47,942 bases of DNA from Kiritimatiellia bacterium (GCA_017544725.1 JAFYDR010000125.1:1-47942), one strand, 5' to 3'. Positions 1-8,160 are shown, counted from the stretch's first letter. Notes: generated by a model not told the origin, from the sequence alone. Numbers and translations are program-made.

Positions 1-237
1 AAACATACTACTCCCTCCTAACCTATAACTTCGCTACGCGAAGTAGTGACGAGTGACGAATGACGAGTGACGAGATTCGGCAGGGCACCCTTACCGCATT
101 GCACCTCTGCGTGAGGCTTTCTACTGAGGGCTTCAGGTTGATATTTGTGATTTGTGAACAATTGTGACAATTTCGATTTGTGAACAATCATGTAAGTTTC
201 CTTCTTGTGCATTCCCTCGACGAACGTAGGTGGCGAA
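1..237. repeat. Spacer with dispersed repeats, no gene seen
   Basis: No credible gene was found here. Positions 27-51 hold a hairpin-like word (ACTTCGCTACGCGAAGT), followed by a run of near-heptamer repeats of GTGACGA up to about position 72. The same combination, in either orientation, recurs near 19700-19745, 30750, 21995 and 40040-40075, so it belongs to a dispersed spacer repeat. Positions 150-195 contain two copies of GATTTGTGAACAAT. Confidence 0.6.
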
Positions 238-864
238 CTAACCAAACAGTTGTCCCGGCAAGCGCAGGCGTTCCTTAGGTGGGAATTGACGGTCAAATTC
301 TTCTGCCTGTTTTTCATCGACAAAGTATCCTGCGGGTACGCGGTAGCGGACTTCCGTATCCTTTTGCCACGCATTCTCCTTCAGGATTTTGCCGAGAAAA
401 TACGGCACGGGATCATCCGTCGGTTCATCCATGTAGTGAACACCCAGAGTCGAGGCAACCACAAAACCGGACTTGCCGTAAAAGTTGATGTTGCCTTCCA
501 TGAAGACGCCGACCGCATCCGTCTCGGCAGCCAAATCCAATGAGCGGTCTAACAGGATTTTTCCGTATCCCTGCCGCTGGTAGTTCGGATGGATACAGAT
601 CGGTCCCATGGTCAGAATCGGCAACTCCGTCTGCGAGGATGTGCGCAGGCTATTCTTCACATACATCACCTGACCGATCAGTTCATCATCTCGAACCAAA
701 ACCAGATCGAGGTCGGCACAAAACTCGGGACGAGTCCGAAACTCGTGGAGCACGAAGTGTTCCAGGCATCCCGGACGATACACGTTCCAGAAGGACTCGC
801 GCACCAGATTTTCTGTCGCGCGGTAATCTCCCGGTTCTTCCTGACGAATGGTCAAGTGATTCAT
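238..864 (-). CDS. GNAT family N-acetyltransferase
   Basis: This 208-residue protein is a cytoplasmic GCN5-related N-acetyltransferase that would move the acetyl group of acetyl-CoA to an amine; the substrate is unknown. The N-terminus (IRQEEPGDY) is the usual first strand of the fold. The segment MGPICIHPNYQRQGYGKILL around residues 86-105 matches motif A, with the Q-R-x-x-G-Y/x-G pyrophosphate-binding loop. The start codon lies 10 bases after the stop of the nitroreductase gene and has only a weak ribosome binding site, so the two are probably transcribed together and translationally coupled. The C-terminal 50 residues resemble the GNAT subgroup that acts on small molecules, but I cannot name the substrate. 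Confidence 0.85.
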   Translation of the reverse strand: MNHLTIRQEEPGDYRATENLVRESFWNVYRPGCLEHFVLHEFRTRPEFCADLDLVLVRDDELIGQVMYVKNSLRTSSQTELPILTMGPICIHPNYQRQGYGKILLDRSLDLAAETDAVGVFMEGNINFYGKSGFVVASTLGVHYMDEPTDDPVPYFLGKILKENAWQKDTEVRYRVPAGYFVDEKQAEEFDRQFPPKERLRLPGQLFG

Positions 865-874
865 CTTCGCCCCG

Positions 875-1390
875 TTACAGTTTCTGAACGGTTTCCGCCA
901 GCGGTTTCTTTTGGGTGTGGAATCCGGCGGGTTTCGCGTCCTTTGCGGCGTAGCCGAGCGGCATCAACAGAACCGGCGCCTCGTTCTCCGGCAGACCGAG
1001 AGCTTTCGTGGCGGCGGTTGGAGAAAAATAGTTGACCCAACAAGAACCGATACCCTGTTCCCACGCGGCGAGCATCACATGCGTCGCAACGATACTGACG
1101 TCCTGTACGCCCGCGTGGACACCCTCCTCCAACGGGTTCTTCCAGTCGGCATTACGGTCGTACGCGAACAGCAACACGACCGGCGCGTTGAAGTGGCACA
1201 CCGTCAATGCACGCACCTTCTCCAACGCCTCTTGCGATTGGAATACATAGATGCGCTGCGGCTGGTAGTTGCACCCTGTCGGCGCAACGTTGCCTACTTC
1301 CAAAATGCGCGTCAGCTTCTCTTCTTCGATCGGGCGCGAATCAAACGCGCGCACCGAATACCGTGCCCTTGCCAATTCCTCAAACGTCAT
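875..1390 (-). CDS. Nitroreductase family protein (FMN-dependent)
   Basis: A 171-residue member of the nitroreductase/FMN oxidoreductase superfamily, which reduces nitro groups, quinones or similar acceptors with NAD(P)H and works as a homodimer in the cytoplasm. The N-terminal RYSVRAF is the family's FMN-phosphate binding R-x-S-x-R-x-F motif, NYQPQR near residues 40-45 is the second flavin contact, and the centre holds the usual dimer helix (MLAAWEQGIGSCWV). I chose the ATG at 1390 because AAAGGAG lies at the right distance; the open frame continues upstream to 1438 without support. The length is normal for the short class of nitroreductases. It is followed 10 bases later by the acetyltransferase gene. 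Confidence 0.88.
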   Translation of the reverse strand: MTFEELARARYSVRAFDSRPIEEEKLTRILEVGNVAPTGCNYQPQRIYVFQSQEALEKVRALTVCHFNAPVVLLFAYDRNADWKNPLEEGVHAGVQDVSIVATHVMLAAWEQGIGSCWVNYFSPTAATKALGLPENEAPVLLMPLGYAAKDAKPAGFHTQKKPLAETVQKL

Positions 1391-1434
1391 CTCGTTTCTC
1401 CTTTCGTTCGTAGTTGCTGAAACACCGACATTCA

Positions 1435-1965
1435 TCAAAGTGCATCCGCATTTCTCTCCGCTCCGCTTTTTTTAGAATGAAAACAACTTAAACAACTTGT
1501 TTCTAGTGCGCGGGCTAACTCGCCCGCGCCCAATAGCCGATCCTCAAATGGTTTCCCGTCTGAAGTCAAAATCTCTTGGCTTTCTACATCGTAGAAGTAT
1601 CGCTCGATTTCGGCGAACTTCGGAAAGAAATTCACGATGATTCCAAACGGTATTTTGAGTAACCTCATGTAATTAAATAGTTGAGCACGGTGCGTGGATG
1701 TCAAGGATGATACAGCCTTGCATTCCACGATGACATCACCTTTACACAGAAAGTCGATACGATATTCGGCATTCATCGGACGCCCTTTATAAAACGGGTG
1801 GAATACTTTCTCACGTTCAAATAGGATATCTCTATCAGAAAGTTCCATCGCCAGTACCTCCTGATAACAGTATTCATTGATGCCGGCACCGAGTTCGCTA
1901 TGGACAGAATGCAGTGCGCCCACGATATCATAAACGTGATTCTTTAGTTCAACTGTATCTCTCAT
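1435..1965 (-). CDS. GxxExxY protein (PD-(D/E)XK-like fold)
   Basis: This 176-residue protein carries the name-giving motif G28-x2-E31-x2-Y34 of the GxxExxY family, whose role is not established. Residues D71 (RIDFL) and E81-C-K83 have the spacing of a PD-(D/E)XK nuclease site and are intact. Family members are usually about 125-140 residues; here the last ~33 residues, from about residue 144, are encoded by the end of the surrounding inverted-repeat element and so are probably an accidental read-through tail. The ATG at 1965 follows AAAGGATAT; an in-frame start at 1986 has no such site. An extended -10 (TGGTATAAT) at 1994-2002 lies inside the element, so the gene seems to bring its own promoter. 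Confidence 0.85.
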   Translation of the reverse strand: MRDTVELKNHVYDIVGALHSVHSELGAGINEYCYQEVLAMELSDRDILFEREKVFHPFYKGRPMNAEYRIDFLCKGDVIVECKAVSSLTSTHRAQLFNYMRLLKIPFGIIVNFFPKFAEIERYFYDVESQEILTSDGKPFEDRLLGAGELARALETSCLSCFHSKKSGAERNADAL

Positions 1966-2104
1966 CACATATCCTTTTGGAAACAACGGAGTAATTATAC
2001 CAAACGATTGTCGACGGTAAAAGGCAAAAGAAAAAACGGATCGCGGACCGGTTGGTCCGCGAACCTTTTCAAGTTGTTTTTACCAGTTGTTCCTGTTGTT
2101 TTCC
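1479..2104. mobile_element. Inverted-repeat element carrying the GxxExxY gene (copy A)
   Basis: The GxxExxY gene lies between two arms that also occur, without the gene, at 5627-5831 and 39933-40159. The left arm has AAACAACTTG followed by the 8-bp hairpin GCGCGGGC-n6-GCCCGCGC (1507-1528). The right arm has the hairpin GCGGACC-GGTT-GGTCCGC (about 2043-2060) followed by AAGTTGTTTTTACCAGTTGT and a GTTGTTTTCC end. The outer ends are inverted repeats of about 34 bp when the better-preserved left ends of the other copies are used; in this copy the left end has lost about 12 bases. No target-site duplication is clear. Confidence 0.75.
1994..2022 (-). promoter_or_regulatory. Promoter of the GxxExxY gene
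   Basis: Read on the minus strand there is an extended -10, TGG-TATAAT, at 2002-1994, with a weak -35 (TTTTAC, 2022-2017) 17 bp upstream. It lies about 30 bases before the start codon and inside the mobile element. Confidence 0.55.
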
Positions 2105-2146
2105 AATATACATTCGCGTCTGAAGGATCGTAAGCGTCACTCGTCT

Positions 2147-2728
2147 CTACTGCCTTCTTTCCAACTCTGATCGACTGATCGCACCTTCGCGCAGGATGAC
2201 CGGTTCGCCGGCATCGTCAAAGCGGACGACCGTGCTGGCAACACCGCCCGGCGAGATGCCGCCATCAATCACCAAGTCCGCTTCCAACCCGATGCCGCGC
2301 AACGCCTCTGCCGCGCTAACGGCAGGTTGCCGTCCACTCAGGTTCGCGCTGGTCACGCGCAGGACACCGCCGCACAAACGGAGGAGTTGCCGCGTCGGTT
2401 CGCAATCTGGGACCCGGAATCCCTCCGTCACGCCACGGCACGGTAACACCAACGTCAGCGCACCGGGCCAATAGGCGTCTGCCAAACGTTTCGCTTTCTC
2501 AGGAAATACGGCACCGAAATCGACCACAGCCTGAAAATCCGCCGCCAGCAGGGCGATCGGTTTGTCTGACGGACGCCCCTTGATGCACTGGATGCGACGA
2601 ATCGCTTCGGGATGTTCCGGATGCGCGGCGATTCCATAGACGGTATCCGTCGGGAGAATCACCACACCACCCGCATTCAAGATGCGGGCGGCGGCCTGCA
2701 ACGATTTCTCGTCCATGGGCGATTGCAC
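2147..2728 (-). CDS. tsaC: L-threonylcarbamoyladenylate synthase (TsaC/YrdC/Sua5 family)
   Basis: A 193-residue cytoplasmic enzyme that makes threonylcarbamoyl-AMP from threonine, bicarbonate and ATP, the first step of t6A modification of ANN-decoding tRNAs. The segment GGVVILPTDTVYGI near residues 20-33 is the hallmark of the YrdC fold, KGRPSDKPIALL follows at about residues 50-61 (K-x-R-x-x-x-K-P), and RVTSANLSGRQP near 128-139 is the third conserved block. The length fits TsaC rather than the longer Sua5. The first codon is probably the GTG at 2728, which overlaps the recA stop by one base (TAGTG) and has AAGGGCG upstream; an ATG four codons later is the alternative. The arrangement implies co-transcription with recA. 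Confidence 0.93.
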   Translation of the reverse strand: MQSPMDEKSLQAAARILNAGGVVILPTDTVYGIAAHPEHPEAIRRIQCIKGRPSDKPIALLAADFQAVVDFGAVFPEKAKRLADAYWPGALTLVLPCRGVTEGFRVPDCEPTRQLLRLCGGVLRVTSANLSGRQPAVSAAEALRGIGLEADLVIDGGISPGGVASTVVRFDDAGEPVILREGAISRSELERRQ

Positions 2729-3765
2729 TACTTGTCGCCCTTGCCGTCCGCCTCAACGCCGACCGGCAACGGAGGTTCTGCCGTGATGCGGGAGATGATC
2801 TCCTGCACGACATCCGGATGGTTCCGCAGGAACTCCGTCGCGGCAAGCGCACCCTGCCCGATCTGGTCGGAACCGAAACTCAGCCAAGAGCCGCGTTTGT
2901 TGACGATGTTGCGTTCGAGTGCGGCGTCGAGCACGGACCCCTCCCACGAGATGCCGCGCGCATACAAAATGTCGAACTCGGCCTGGGTGAAAGGAGGCGC
3001 CACCTTGTTCTTGACGACCTTGACGCGCGTCCGGTTACCGACCACGGCGCCCGTCGCATCCTTGATCGCGCCGACGCGCTGCACATTCAGGCGTACGGAG
3101 GCATAGAACTTCAACGCCTTGCCGCCGGGTGTCGTCTCGGGATTGCCGAACATTACGCCGATCTTCTCACGCACTTGGTTGGTGAAGATGCAGAGCGTTT
3201 TGGTCTGCGCGATCGCACTGGTGAGCTTACGCATCGCTTGGGACATCAGGCGAGCCTGAAGGCCCATGTGCGAATCGCCCATGTTGCCGTCAATCTCGGC
3301 CTGGGGTGTCAGGGCTGCCACAGAGTCCACGACAATCACATCGAGCGAGCCGCTCTTGATCAGCTGTTCCGTAATCGTCAGCGCCTCTTCACCGGAGTTA
3401 GGCTGGGAGACCAGCAGGTTGTCGAGATCGACACCAATCCGGCGAGCATAAGAGGGATCCAGCGCATGCTCAGCATCGACGAATGCCGCGATACCGCCGT
3501 TCTTCTGCGCGTTAGCAATGACGTGGAGCGCGAGCGTCGTTTTGCCGGAAGATTCTTGTCCGTAGATTTCAATGATGCGACCGCGAGGCAGTCCGTTCAC
3601 GCCCAGCGCGAGATCGAGAGAGAACGCACCTGTGGAAATCACCTGAATGTTCTTCTGCGCATCCGACTCGCCCAGCCTCATGATCGAGGCCTCGCCGAAC
3701 TGCTTACGAATCTGGTTCATCACGGCGTCCAACGCCGAGTTGGTCGAATTCTTTTTTTCAGCCAT
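2728..3765 (-). CDS. recA: Recombinase RecA
   Basis: RecA polymerises on single-stranded DNA, drives homologous strand exchange and activates the SOS response. The 345-residue protein has the usual length. The Walker A motif GQESSGKT is at residues 69-76, the Walker B region ([12 protein letters not shown]) near 140-151, loop L1 in the [16 protein letters not shown] segment and loop L2 in the [20 protein letters not shown] segment. The C-terminus ends in a short charged tail. The start has AAAGGAG upstream. Together with recB, recC and recD further along, the locus gives a full double-strand-break repair route. It follows the UDP-sugar decarboxylase gene by 81 bases but also has its own promoter. 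Confidence 0.99.
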   Translation of the reverse strand: MAEKKNSTNSALDAVMNQIRKQFGEASIMRLGESDAQKNIQVISTGAFSLDLALGVNGLPRGRIIEIYGQESSGKTTLALHVIANAQKNGGIAAFVDAEHALDPSYARRIGVDLDNLLVSQPNSGEEALTITEQLIKSGSLDVIVVDSVAALTPQAEIDGNMGDSHMGLQARLMSQAMRKLTSAIAQTKTLCIFTNQVREKIGVMFGNPETTPGGKALKFYASVRLNVQRVGAIKDATGAVVGNRTRVKVVKNKVAPPFTQAEFDILYARGISWEGSVLDAALERNIVNKRGSWLSFGSDQIGQGALAATEFLRNHPDVVQEIISRITAEPPLPVGVEADGKGDK

Positions 3766-3798
3766 GTGAAAAACTCCTTTGAAAACTTGAATGAAACT

Positions 3799-3828
3799 AT
3801 CCTACCACACGAGACGCGCCGAAAACAA
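3799..3828 (-). promoter_or_regulatory. recA promoter
   Basis: On the minus strand TTGTTT (3828-3823) and TAGGAT (3804-3799) are 18 bp apart and the -10 is extended by TGG. The start codon is about 33 bases downstream. I did not recognise a LexA box, but the LexA site of this group is unknown to me. Confidence 0.6.
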
Positions 3829-3846
3829 GGCGCAAATCCGAAATCG

Positions 3847-4815
3847 TCAAACACCCCGGAAATAGGCAATCGTCTTCGCCAGACCATCGGGAAGCGCAAC
3901 CGACGGACTCCAGCGCAACAGTGACTTTGCCAGCGTGATGTCGGGCTTGCGACGCTTCGGGTCGTCCTTCGGAAGTGGCTCATAGATGATCTTGCTTTTG
4001 CTTTCGGGAATCTGCCGCAGCGTCTCCTCCGCCAGTTGCTTGATGGTGTACTCTCCGGGATTCCCCGTATTGATGACCGGAACGGGCAGATTGTGCTCGT
4101 GGATAAACTTGCGGATCACATCCGGCTCCAGCTTCATGTAGGCGCGGAAGGCACGAATCAGATCGTCGATGTACTGGAAGCTGCGTGTCTGTGAGCCGTC
4201 GCCGTACAGCGTGATGTCCTGGTCGTGCAGGGCCTGCATGATGAAGTTGCTGATCACGCGTCCGTCTTGCGGGTGCATGTGCGGACCGTAGGTGTTGAAG
4301 ATACGAACCATGCGGATATCCACACCGTGCTCGCGGAAGTAGTCGGCGCAAAGCGTTTCCGCAGCGCGCTTGCCTTCGTCGTAGCAGCTGCGGATGCCGA
4401 TCGTGTTCACGTTGCCCCAGTAGGTCTCGGGCTGCGGATGAACCGCCGGATCACCGTAAATTTCGGAGGTGGAGGCATGCAGTACGCGTGCCTTGGTTTT
4501 CAGCGCTAACTCCAGCACGTTCATCACGCCCATGAAAGAAGTGCGAATCGTCTCCACGGGATTCCGCTGGTAGTGGATGGGCGACGCGGGACAGGCGAGG
4601 TTGTAAATTTCGTCGAACTGTCCCCAGAACGGCTGGGTCACGTCATGTAGCATGAAGGTGAACCGGGGGTTCTCCAGCAACCCGTAGATGTTCACCTTCG
4701 TGCCCGTGAAGAGGTTGTCCAGCGCGGTCACCTCGTACCCCTCGTCCAACAGCTGCTGCGCCAAGTGCGAACCGATAAACCCTGCGCCACCCGTAATCAA
4801 CGCCTTTTTAATCAT
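3847..4815 (-). CDS. UDP-glucuronate decarboxylase (UXS-type SDR epimerase)
   Basis: A 322-residue extended short-chain dehydrogenase that most likely converts UDP-glucuronate to UDP-xylose with bound NAD+. The nucleotide-binding GGAGFIGSH is at residues 9-17, the catalytic Ser/Thr lies in STSEIYGDP and the Y-x3-K pair in [11 protein letters not shown]. The block [16 protein letters not shown], with its conserved Pro residues, is typical of UXS rather than of UDP-glucose 4-epimerases or dTDP-glucose dehydratases. The product would feed cell-surface polysaccharide. The start overlaps the end of rph by 8 bases, so it belongs to an rph operon. An alternative reading is another NDP-sugar epimerase of the same subfamily. 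Confidence 0.88.
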   Translation of the reverse strand: MIKKALITGGAGFIGSHLAQQLLDEGYEVTALDNLFTGTKVNIYGLLENPRFTFMLHDVTQPFWGQFDEIYNLACPASPIHYQRNPVETIRTSFMGVMNVLELALKTKARVLHASTSEIYGDPAVHPQPETYWGNVNTIGIRSCYDEGKRAAETLCADYFREHGVDIRMVRIFNTYGPHMHPQDGRVISNFIMQALHDQDITLYGDGSQTRSFQYIDDLIRAFRAYMKLEPDVIRKFIHEHNLPVPVINTGNPGEYTIKQLAEETLRQIPESKSKIIYEPLPKDDPKRRKPDITLAKSLLRWSPSVALPDGLAKTIAYFRGV

Positions 4816-5515
4816 GGCTCAATGCCTCCCGCTGAATCGCCGCCAATTGTGCGATTCCTTTCTTCGCCAAAGCCTTCAGTTGGTCTAGTTCTTCATCGGT
4901 GAACGGATTGTGTTCGGCGGTTCCTTGAATCTCGACGAATCTTCCGTCATCCGTCATCACGAAATTCATATCGACATCGGCGGTCGAATCGTGCGCGTAG
5001 TCCAAATCCAGCACCGGTTCTCCGGCACAGATCCCCGCACTGACCGCTGCGACGGAACGCACCAGCGGATTCTCCGTGATCTCCCCGTTTGCCAGCAACT
5101 GGTTTACCGCATCCGTCAATGCCACCATGCCGCCCGTGATGGAGGCGCAACGCGTACCGCCGTCCGCCTGCAGGACGTCACAATCCACCGTAATCGTTCG
5201 CTCTCCGATCTTGTCCATCGCGATCGCGGCACGCAGGGCACGACCGATCAACCGACCGATCTCCACGCTCCGGTTGTCCTGCTTCAGCTTTTTGATATCC
5301 CGTTCCTTGCGTTCTACCGTGCTGCTCGGCAACATATTGTACTCGGCGGTCACCCATCCGTTCCCCGTACTCCGCAGAAACGATGGCACCTTGTCTTCAA
5401 TACAGGCCGTGCACAACACCCACGTGTCACCCCATTGGATCAAGACCGACCCCGCCGCATGTTTGGTAAAGTGGCGCGTGATGCGAATCGGTCGTAATTC
5501 ATCATTTCGTTTCAT
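4808..5515 (-). CDS. rph: Ribonuclease PH
   Basis: RNase PH is a phosphate-dependent 3' exoribonuclease that trims the 3' ends of tRNA precursors and forms a hexameric ring. The 235-residue protein has the family blocks in order: [19 protein letters not shown], the RNA-binding region [12 protein letters not shown], the phosphate-site [29 protein letters not shown] and [16 protein letters not shown] chose the ATG at 5515 because the family's N-terminal sequence starts there and a promoter ends only 6 bases upstream; an open frame reaching 5587 has no support. The mRNA should therefore be leaderless. The gene leads the block rph - uxs - recA - tsaC. Confidence 0.97.
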   Translation of the reverse strand: MKRNDELRPIRITRHFTKHAAGSVLIQWGDTWVLCTACIEDKVPSFLRSTGNGWVTAEYNMLPSSTVERKERDIKKLKQDNRSVEIGRLIGRALRAAIAMDKIGERTITVDCDVLQADGGTRCASITGGMVALTDAVNQLLANGEITENPLVRSVAAVSAGICAGEPVLDLDYAHDSTADVDMNFVMTDDGRFVEIQGTAEHNPFTDEELDQLKALAKKGIAQLAAIQREALSHD

Positions 5516-5521
5516 GCCGCC

Positions 5522-5550
5522 AGTATAGCAAACCGCCCAGCCTCTTCCAA
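5522..5550 (-). promoter_or_regulatory. rph promoter, leaderless
   Basis: On the minus strand TTGGAA (5550-5545) and TATACT (5527-5522) are 17 bp apart, with an extended TGC before the -10. Only 6 bases separate the -10 from the rph ATG, so transcription should begin at or next to the start codon. Confidence 0.75.
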
Positions 5551-5626
5551 GTCCGAATTTCCCGTGCCGTCGCAAGTGCATCAGCAAAATTTACGGTTTT
5601 CTTCACCATAAGCCATGTGTGGTTTA

Positions 5627-5831
5627 GGAAACAACATGAACAACCTGAATACAACAACTGAAAGATGTATGCGGACCAACCGGTCCGCGCATTGGTTTCC
5701 CTTTGCCTTTACCATGACAATCATTTGAGGGAATTGTCCCATTACCTTTATGGGATAGGCTATTGGGGCGCGGGCGAGTTGGCCCGCGCTCAAAAGACAA
5801 GTTGTTTTTGTAAGTTGTTTCTGTTGTTTTC
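5627..5831. mobile_element. Gene-less derivative of the GxxExxY element (copy B)
   Basis: This 205-bp element is inverted relative to copy A. It has both outer inverted repeats, the GGTCCGC-type hairpin (about 5670-5687) and the GCGCGGGC-type hairpin (about 5767-5790), but only about 75 bases between them. On one side the match with copy A runs past the hairpin into the 3' end of the GxxExxY coding sequence (CCCAATAGCC, then ATCC) and then breaks; on the other side GGTAAAGGCAAA matches the region upstream of the copy A gene. This is what an internal deletion of the gene would leave. Short open frames here are not genes. Confidence 0.72.
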
Positions 5832-5927
5832 TTTTTCAAACAATAGCTGAACTGGTGGCGAAAAACGCAGATGCGCCTCAGCTTAACACGCTTATCCAGC
5901 TTAACACGCTTATCCCGCTTACCCGAC
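5832..5927. repeat. Spacer repeats downstream of copy B
   Basis: The stretch holds the word CGCAGATGCGCC, which also occurs near 22058 and 40195, and then two direct copies of CAGCTTAACACGCTTATCC-like sequence. The latter word recurs near 17570, 19570, 20100 and 37340, in either orientation. Confidence 0.6.
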
Positions 5928-5956
5928 TTGATTTCAGGCGGTGAAGATGATATGCT
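5928..5956 (+). promoter_or_regulatory. Promoter of the tandem esterase gene
   Basis: TTGATT (5928-5933) and TATGCT (5951-5956) are 17 bp apart and the -10 is extended by TGA. The predicted leader is about 120 bases. I see no known riboswitch in it. Confidence 0.6.
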
Positions 5957-6082
5957 GGATTCAGCTAGGTTGCCTTAGGCGGACGTATCGGGAGACCTAC
6001 CGGAGTTTCCGCGCCAACGAGAAACAGGCTCGAAGCTTGTATGGCGACTTGTGTGTTCATCACGAAAGGAAAGGACAAAAGT

Positions 6083-7891
6083 ATGTTCCGAAAAATCGGG
6101 ATTATGTGTATTGCAGTGGTAGGTATCTGCCTGTTCGTACAGGGAGAGTCCTTCGGACCTCTTTCCCCGTCAGCGACTCCGTACGAGCGCCAGTACATCT
6201 GGCCGGAAGGGAAGATTCCGCATCTCCAGCCGCATCAAATCGCGGCCAAGACGGAAGAGACGCAGCAGCCTGGATTCAAGGCGGACGAATTCCGTCGCCC
6301 GTACATTGATTGGTACAAGCCGAACCCGGAATGCAAGACAGATCTTTGTGTACTGGTCATTTCCGGTGGCGGATTTGGCTGTTGTTGCGACGCATCCCGC
6401 CTGCAACCCGCTATTGATCGTTTTGCGAAGGCGGGGATCACCGTGGCGAACCTCACCTATCGCACGCCTCGTCCGAACGGATTGCCGATTCATCAGTCGG
6501 CGTGGGAAGATGCCCAGCGTGCGGTGCGCGTGATCCGTTCCGAGGCGGCAAAGCGTGGATTCTCTCCCGATAAGATCGGAGCGACCGGTATCTCCGCCGG
6601 CGCAAAGACGTTGCTGCTGCTGGCGACAAGTTCGCTCACGCCAGCCTATGAACCGCAGGATGAGATCGATAAGCTGCCGTGCAACCTTCTTTTCGCGATT
6701 CCACAGGCTCCCGCCTACGTGCTTACTGACGGACAGGGAACGCCCAACACGCGGGATGGCGACGCACCGGACGTACAGATCGTTCCTGAACTGAAATTTG
6801 ACGAGAAGACATGTCCGATGTGTTTCTTCCAGGGAGGAACGGATGACTATTCGCCCTTCGGCTCCACACGGATTTATCGGAAACTCCGTACGATGAAGAT
6901 TCCTGCGGAACTCCATCTCTTCGCCGACCGCTGGCATGGCTTCCATGGAGATATGAACAAGGGCGATGACGCGACTGGATGGGATCATTGGTTCTATCGT
7001 GCCGAGGAGTTCATCCGTCAGATGAACTTCGACGGACGTCTTGCGAAGGAAGAAGACCTGATGAAACGCTTTCCCGACAATTCCGAGCGCGGTGCCTACG
7101 AGAAAGAGAATGTCTGGCCGGATGGGAAGATGCCCTGTGCGCAGAAGGAACAGTGCATCCCCTACATCGAATGGCACTTCCCGAAGAACCAGAAGACCAA
7201 AGCTATCCAAATCATCTATTCCGGCGGAAGCTACATGGGCAACGGACCGGACGGATTTGAAGTCGCCCCCGCACGTCGTTACCTGAACGCGAAAGGCATG
7301 ACGGTTGTCACGCTGCGTTACCGTACCCCGCGTCCCGCCGGTCTGGCGAAGCACACCACCGCGTGGCAGGATCTACAGCGCACCATCCGTATCGTCCGTT
7401 CCAAGGCCATTTCGAAGGGACTTGACCCGAACCGGATCGGCATCATGGGATCCTCCGCCGGAGGACATCTGACGCTGATGGGCGCGACCTCCTCCCGTCA
7501 CCGCGCGTATTGGGCGATCGACAAGATCGACCAGATTCCCTGCAATGTACAATGGGCGGTGGCGATCTATCCCGCCTACGCGCTGACCGATGGAAGCAAT
7601 GCGCACAACACCACAGGCGGCAACTCAGACGAGGCGATCCTCGTGCCGGAATTCTCGTTTGACCTCAGTACCTGCCCGATTCTCTTTATCCACGGCGACG
7701 CAGACGGATGGGCTTCGATGAACTCGGTGAAAACGTGGGAACAACTTCACCGCATGGGAATTCAGTGTGATCTCCACACCCTCGCACGACGCAATCACTG
7801 TTTCCAACGCACGGCCGCCCCCGGCACGGGAAGCTACACTTGGCTTGACCGCATCTGGGAGTTCATGAACCATAAGGGTGTGAACCGCTAG
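6083..7891 (+). CDS. Exported protein with two alpha/beta-hydrolase esterase domains
   Basis: The 602-residue protein starts with a Sec signal peptide (MFRKIGIMCIAVVGICLFVQG) and contains two homologous alpha/beta-hydrolase domains, about residues 30-320 and 340-602. Each has a G-x-S-A-G nucleophile elbow (S171 in GISAG, S458 in GSSAG), an acid-residue loop (GGTDDYSP; HGDADG) and a C-terminal His (WHGFHG; RRNHCF). Both resemble the BD-FAE/acetyl-xylan-esterase-like family, so it probably removes ester groups from plant or host polysaccharide outside the cytoplasm. The oxyanion region of domain 1 is odd (SGGGFGCCCD), while domain 2 has SGGSYMGN. I chose the ATG at 6083 because AGGAAAGGAC precedes it. 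Confidence 0.85.
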   Translation: MFRKIGIMCIAVVGICLFVQGESFGPLSPSATPYERQYIWPEGKIPHLQPHQIAAKTEETQQPGFKADEFRRPYIDWYKPNPECKTDLCVLVISGGGFGCCCDASRLQPAIDRFAKAGITVANLTYRTPRPNGLPIHQSAWEDAQRAVRVIRSEAAKRGFSPDKIGATGISAGAKTLLLLATSSLTPAYEPQDEIDKLPCNLLFAIPQAPAYVLTDGQGTPNTRDGDAPDVQIVPELKFDEKTCPMCFFQGGTDDYSPFGSTRIYRKLRTMKIPAELHLFADRWHGFHGDMNKGDDATGWDHWFYRAEEFIRQMNFDGRLAKEEDLMKRFPDNSERGAYEKENVWPDGKMPCAQKEQCIPYIEWHFPKNQKTKAIQIIYSGGSYMGNGPDGFEVAPARRYLNAKGMTVVTLRYRTPRPAGLAKHTTAWQDLQRTIRIVRSKAISKGLDPNRIGIMGSSAGGHLTLMGATSSRHRAYWAIDKIDQIPCNVQWAVAIYPAYALTDGSNAHNTTGGNSDEAILVPEFSFDLSTCPILFIHGDADGWASMNSVKTWEQLHRMGIQCDLHTLARRNHCFQRTAAPGTGSYTWLDRIWEFMNHKGVNR

Positions 7892-8160
7892 AGCAACACG
7901 CAGCCTCTTCTATGGCGGCTAACACCACCAGCTGGGAGGTTGAGAAGAATTAAGTGGGGCTTTACCCCTAAGTGTCGCCAGCGCGACTAAGTGAGCCTTC
8001 GGCTCGAAGTGGAGCGTGTCACCGAAAGCAACCAGTCTCGCTAGTCCTATGCGACGACCCCCGACAAGCGCGTCCCTCCCGAACTTAGTCGCGTAGCGGT
8101 ACTTAGTCCCACAGGGACACTTAGTCGCGTAAGCGTAAGCGACACTTAACTCCCTATTGC
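7892..8160. repeat. Spacer of hairpin-forming CACTTAGTCGCG repeats
   Basis: No gene was seen. The stretch is built from variants of CACTTAG followed by small stems such as CGCGTAGCG and CCCACAGGGA. Very similar arrays lie at 17461-17570, 44020-44075, 45236-45262 and 45405-45432. It ends with CTCCCTATTGCCTAC, another dispersed word. Confidence 0.7.

Noticed and set aside
2818-3924. Long open frame opposite recA
   Set aside because: recA on the other strand is certain; the frame is an artefact of its codon use.
5581-5850. Short open frames around 5600-5850
   Set aside because: They run through hairpins and inverted repeats of the gene-less mobile-element copy B and have no start signals.
5951-6082. 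Riboswitch in the 120-base leader of the esterase gene
   Set aside because: Some short stems are possible, but no known aptamer consensus could be recognised.
6170-7354. Open frame opposite the tandem esterase
   Set aside because: It is a shadow of a gene with clear catalytic motifs and a signal peptide.
7892-8160. Possible CRISPR array
   Set aside because: The CACTTAG words are short, irregularly spaced and separated by small stems rather than unique spacers; no cas gene is present.
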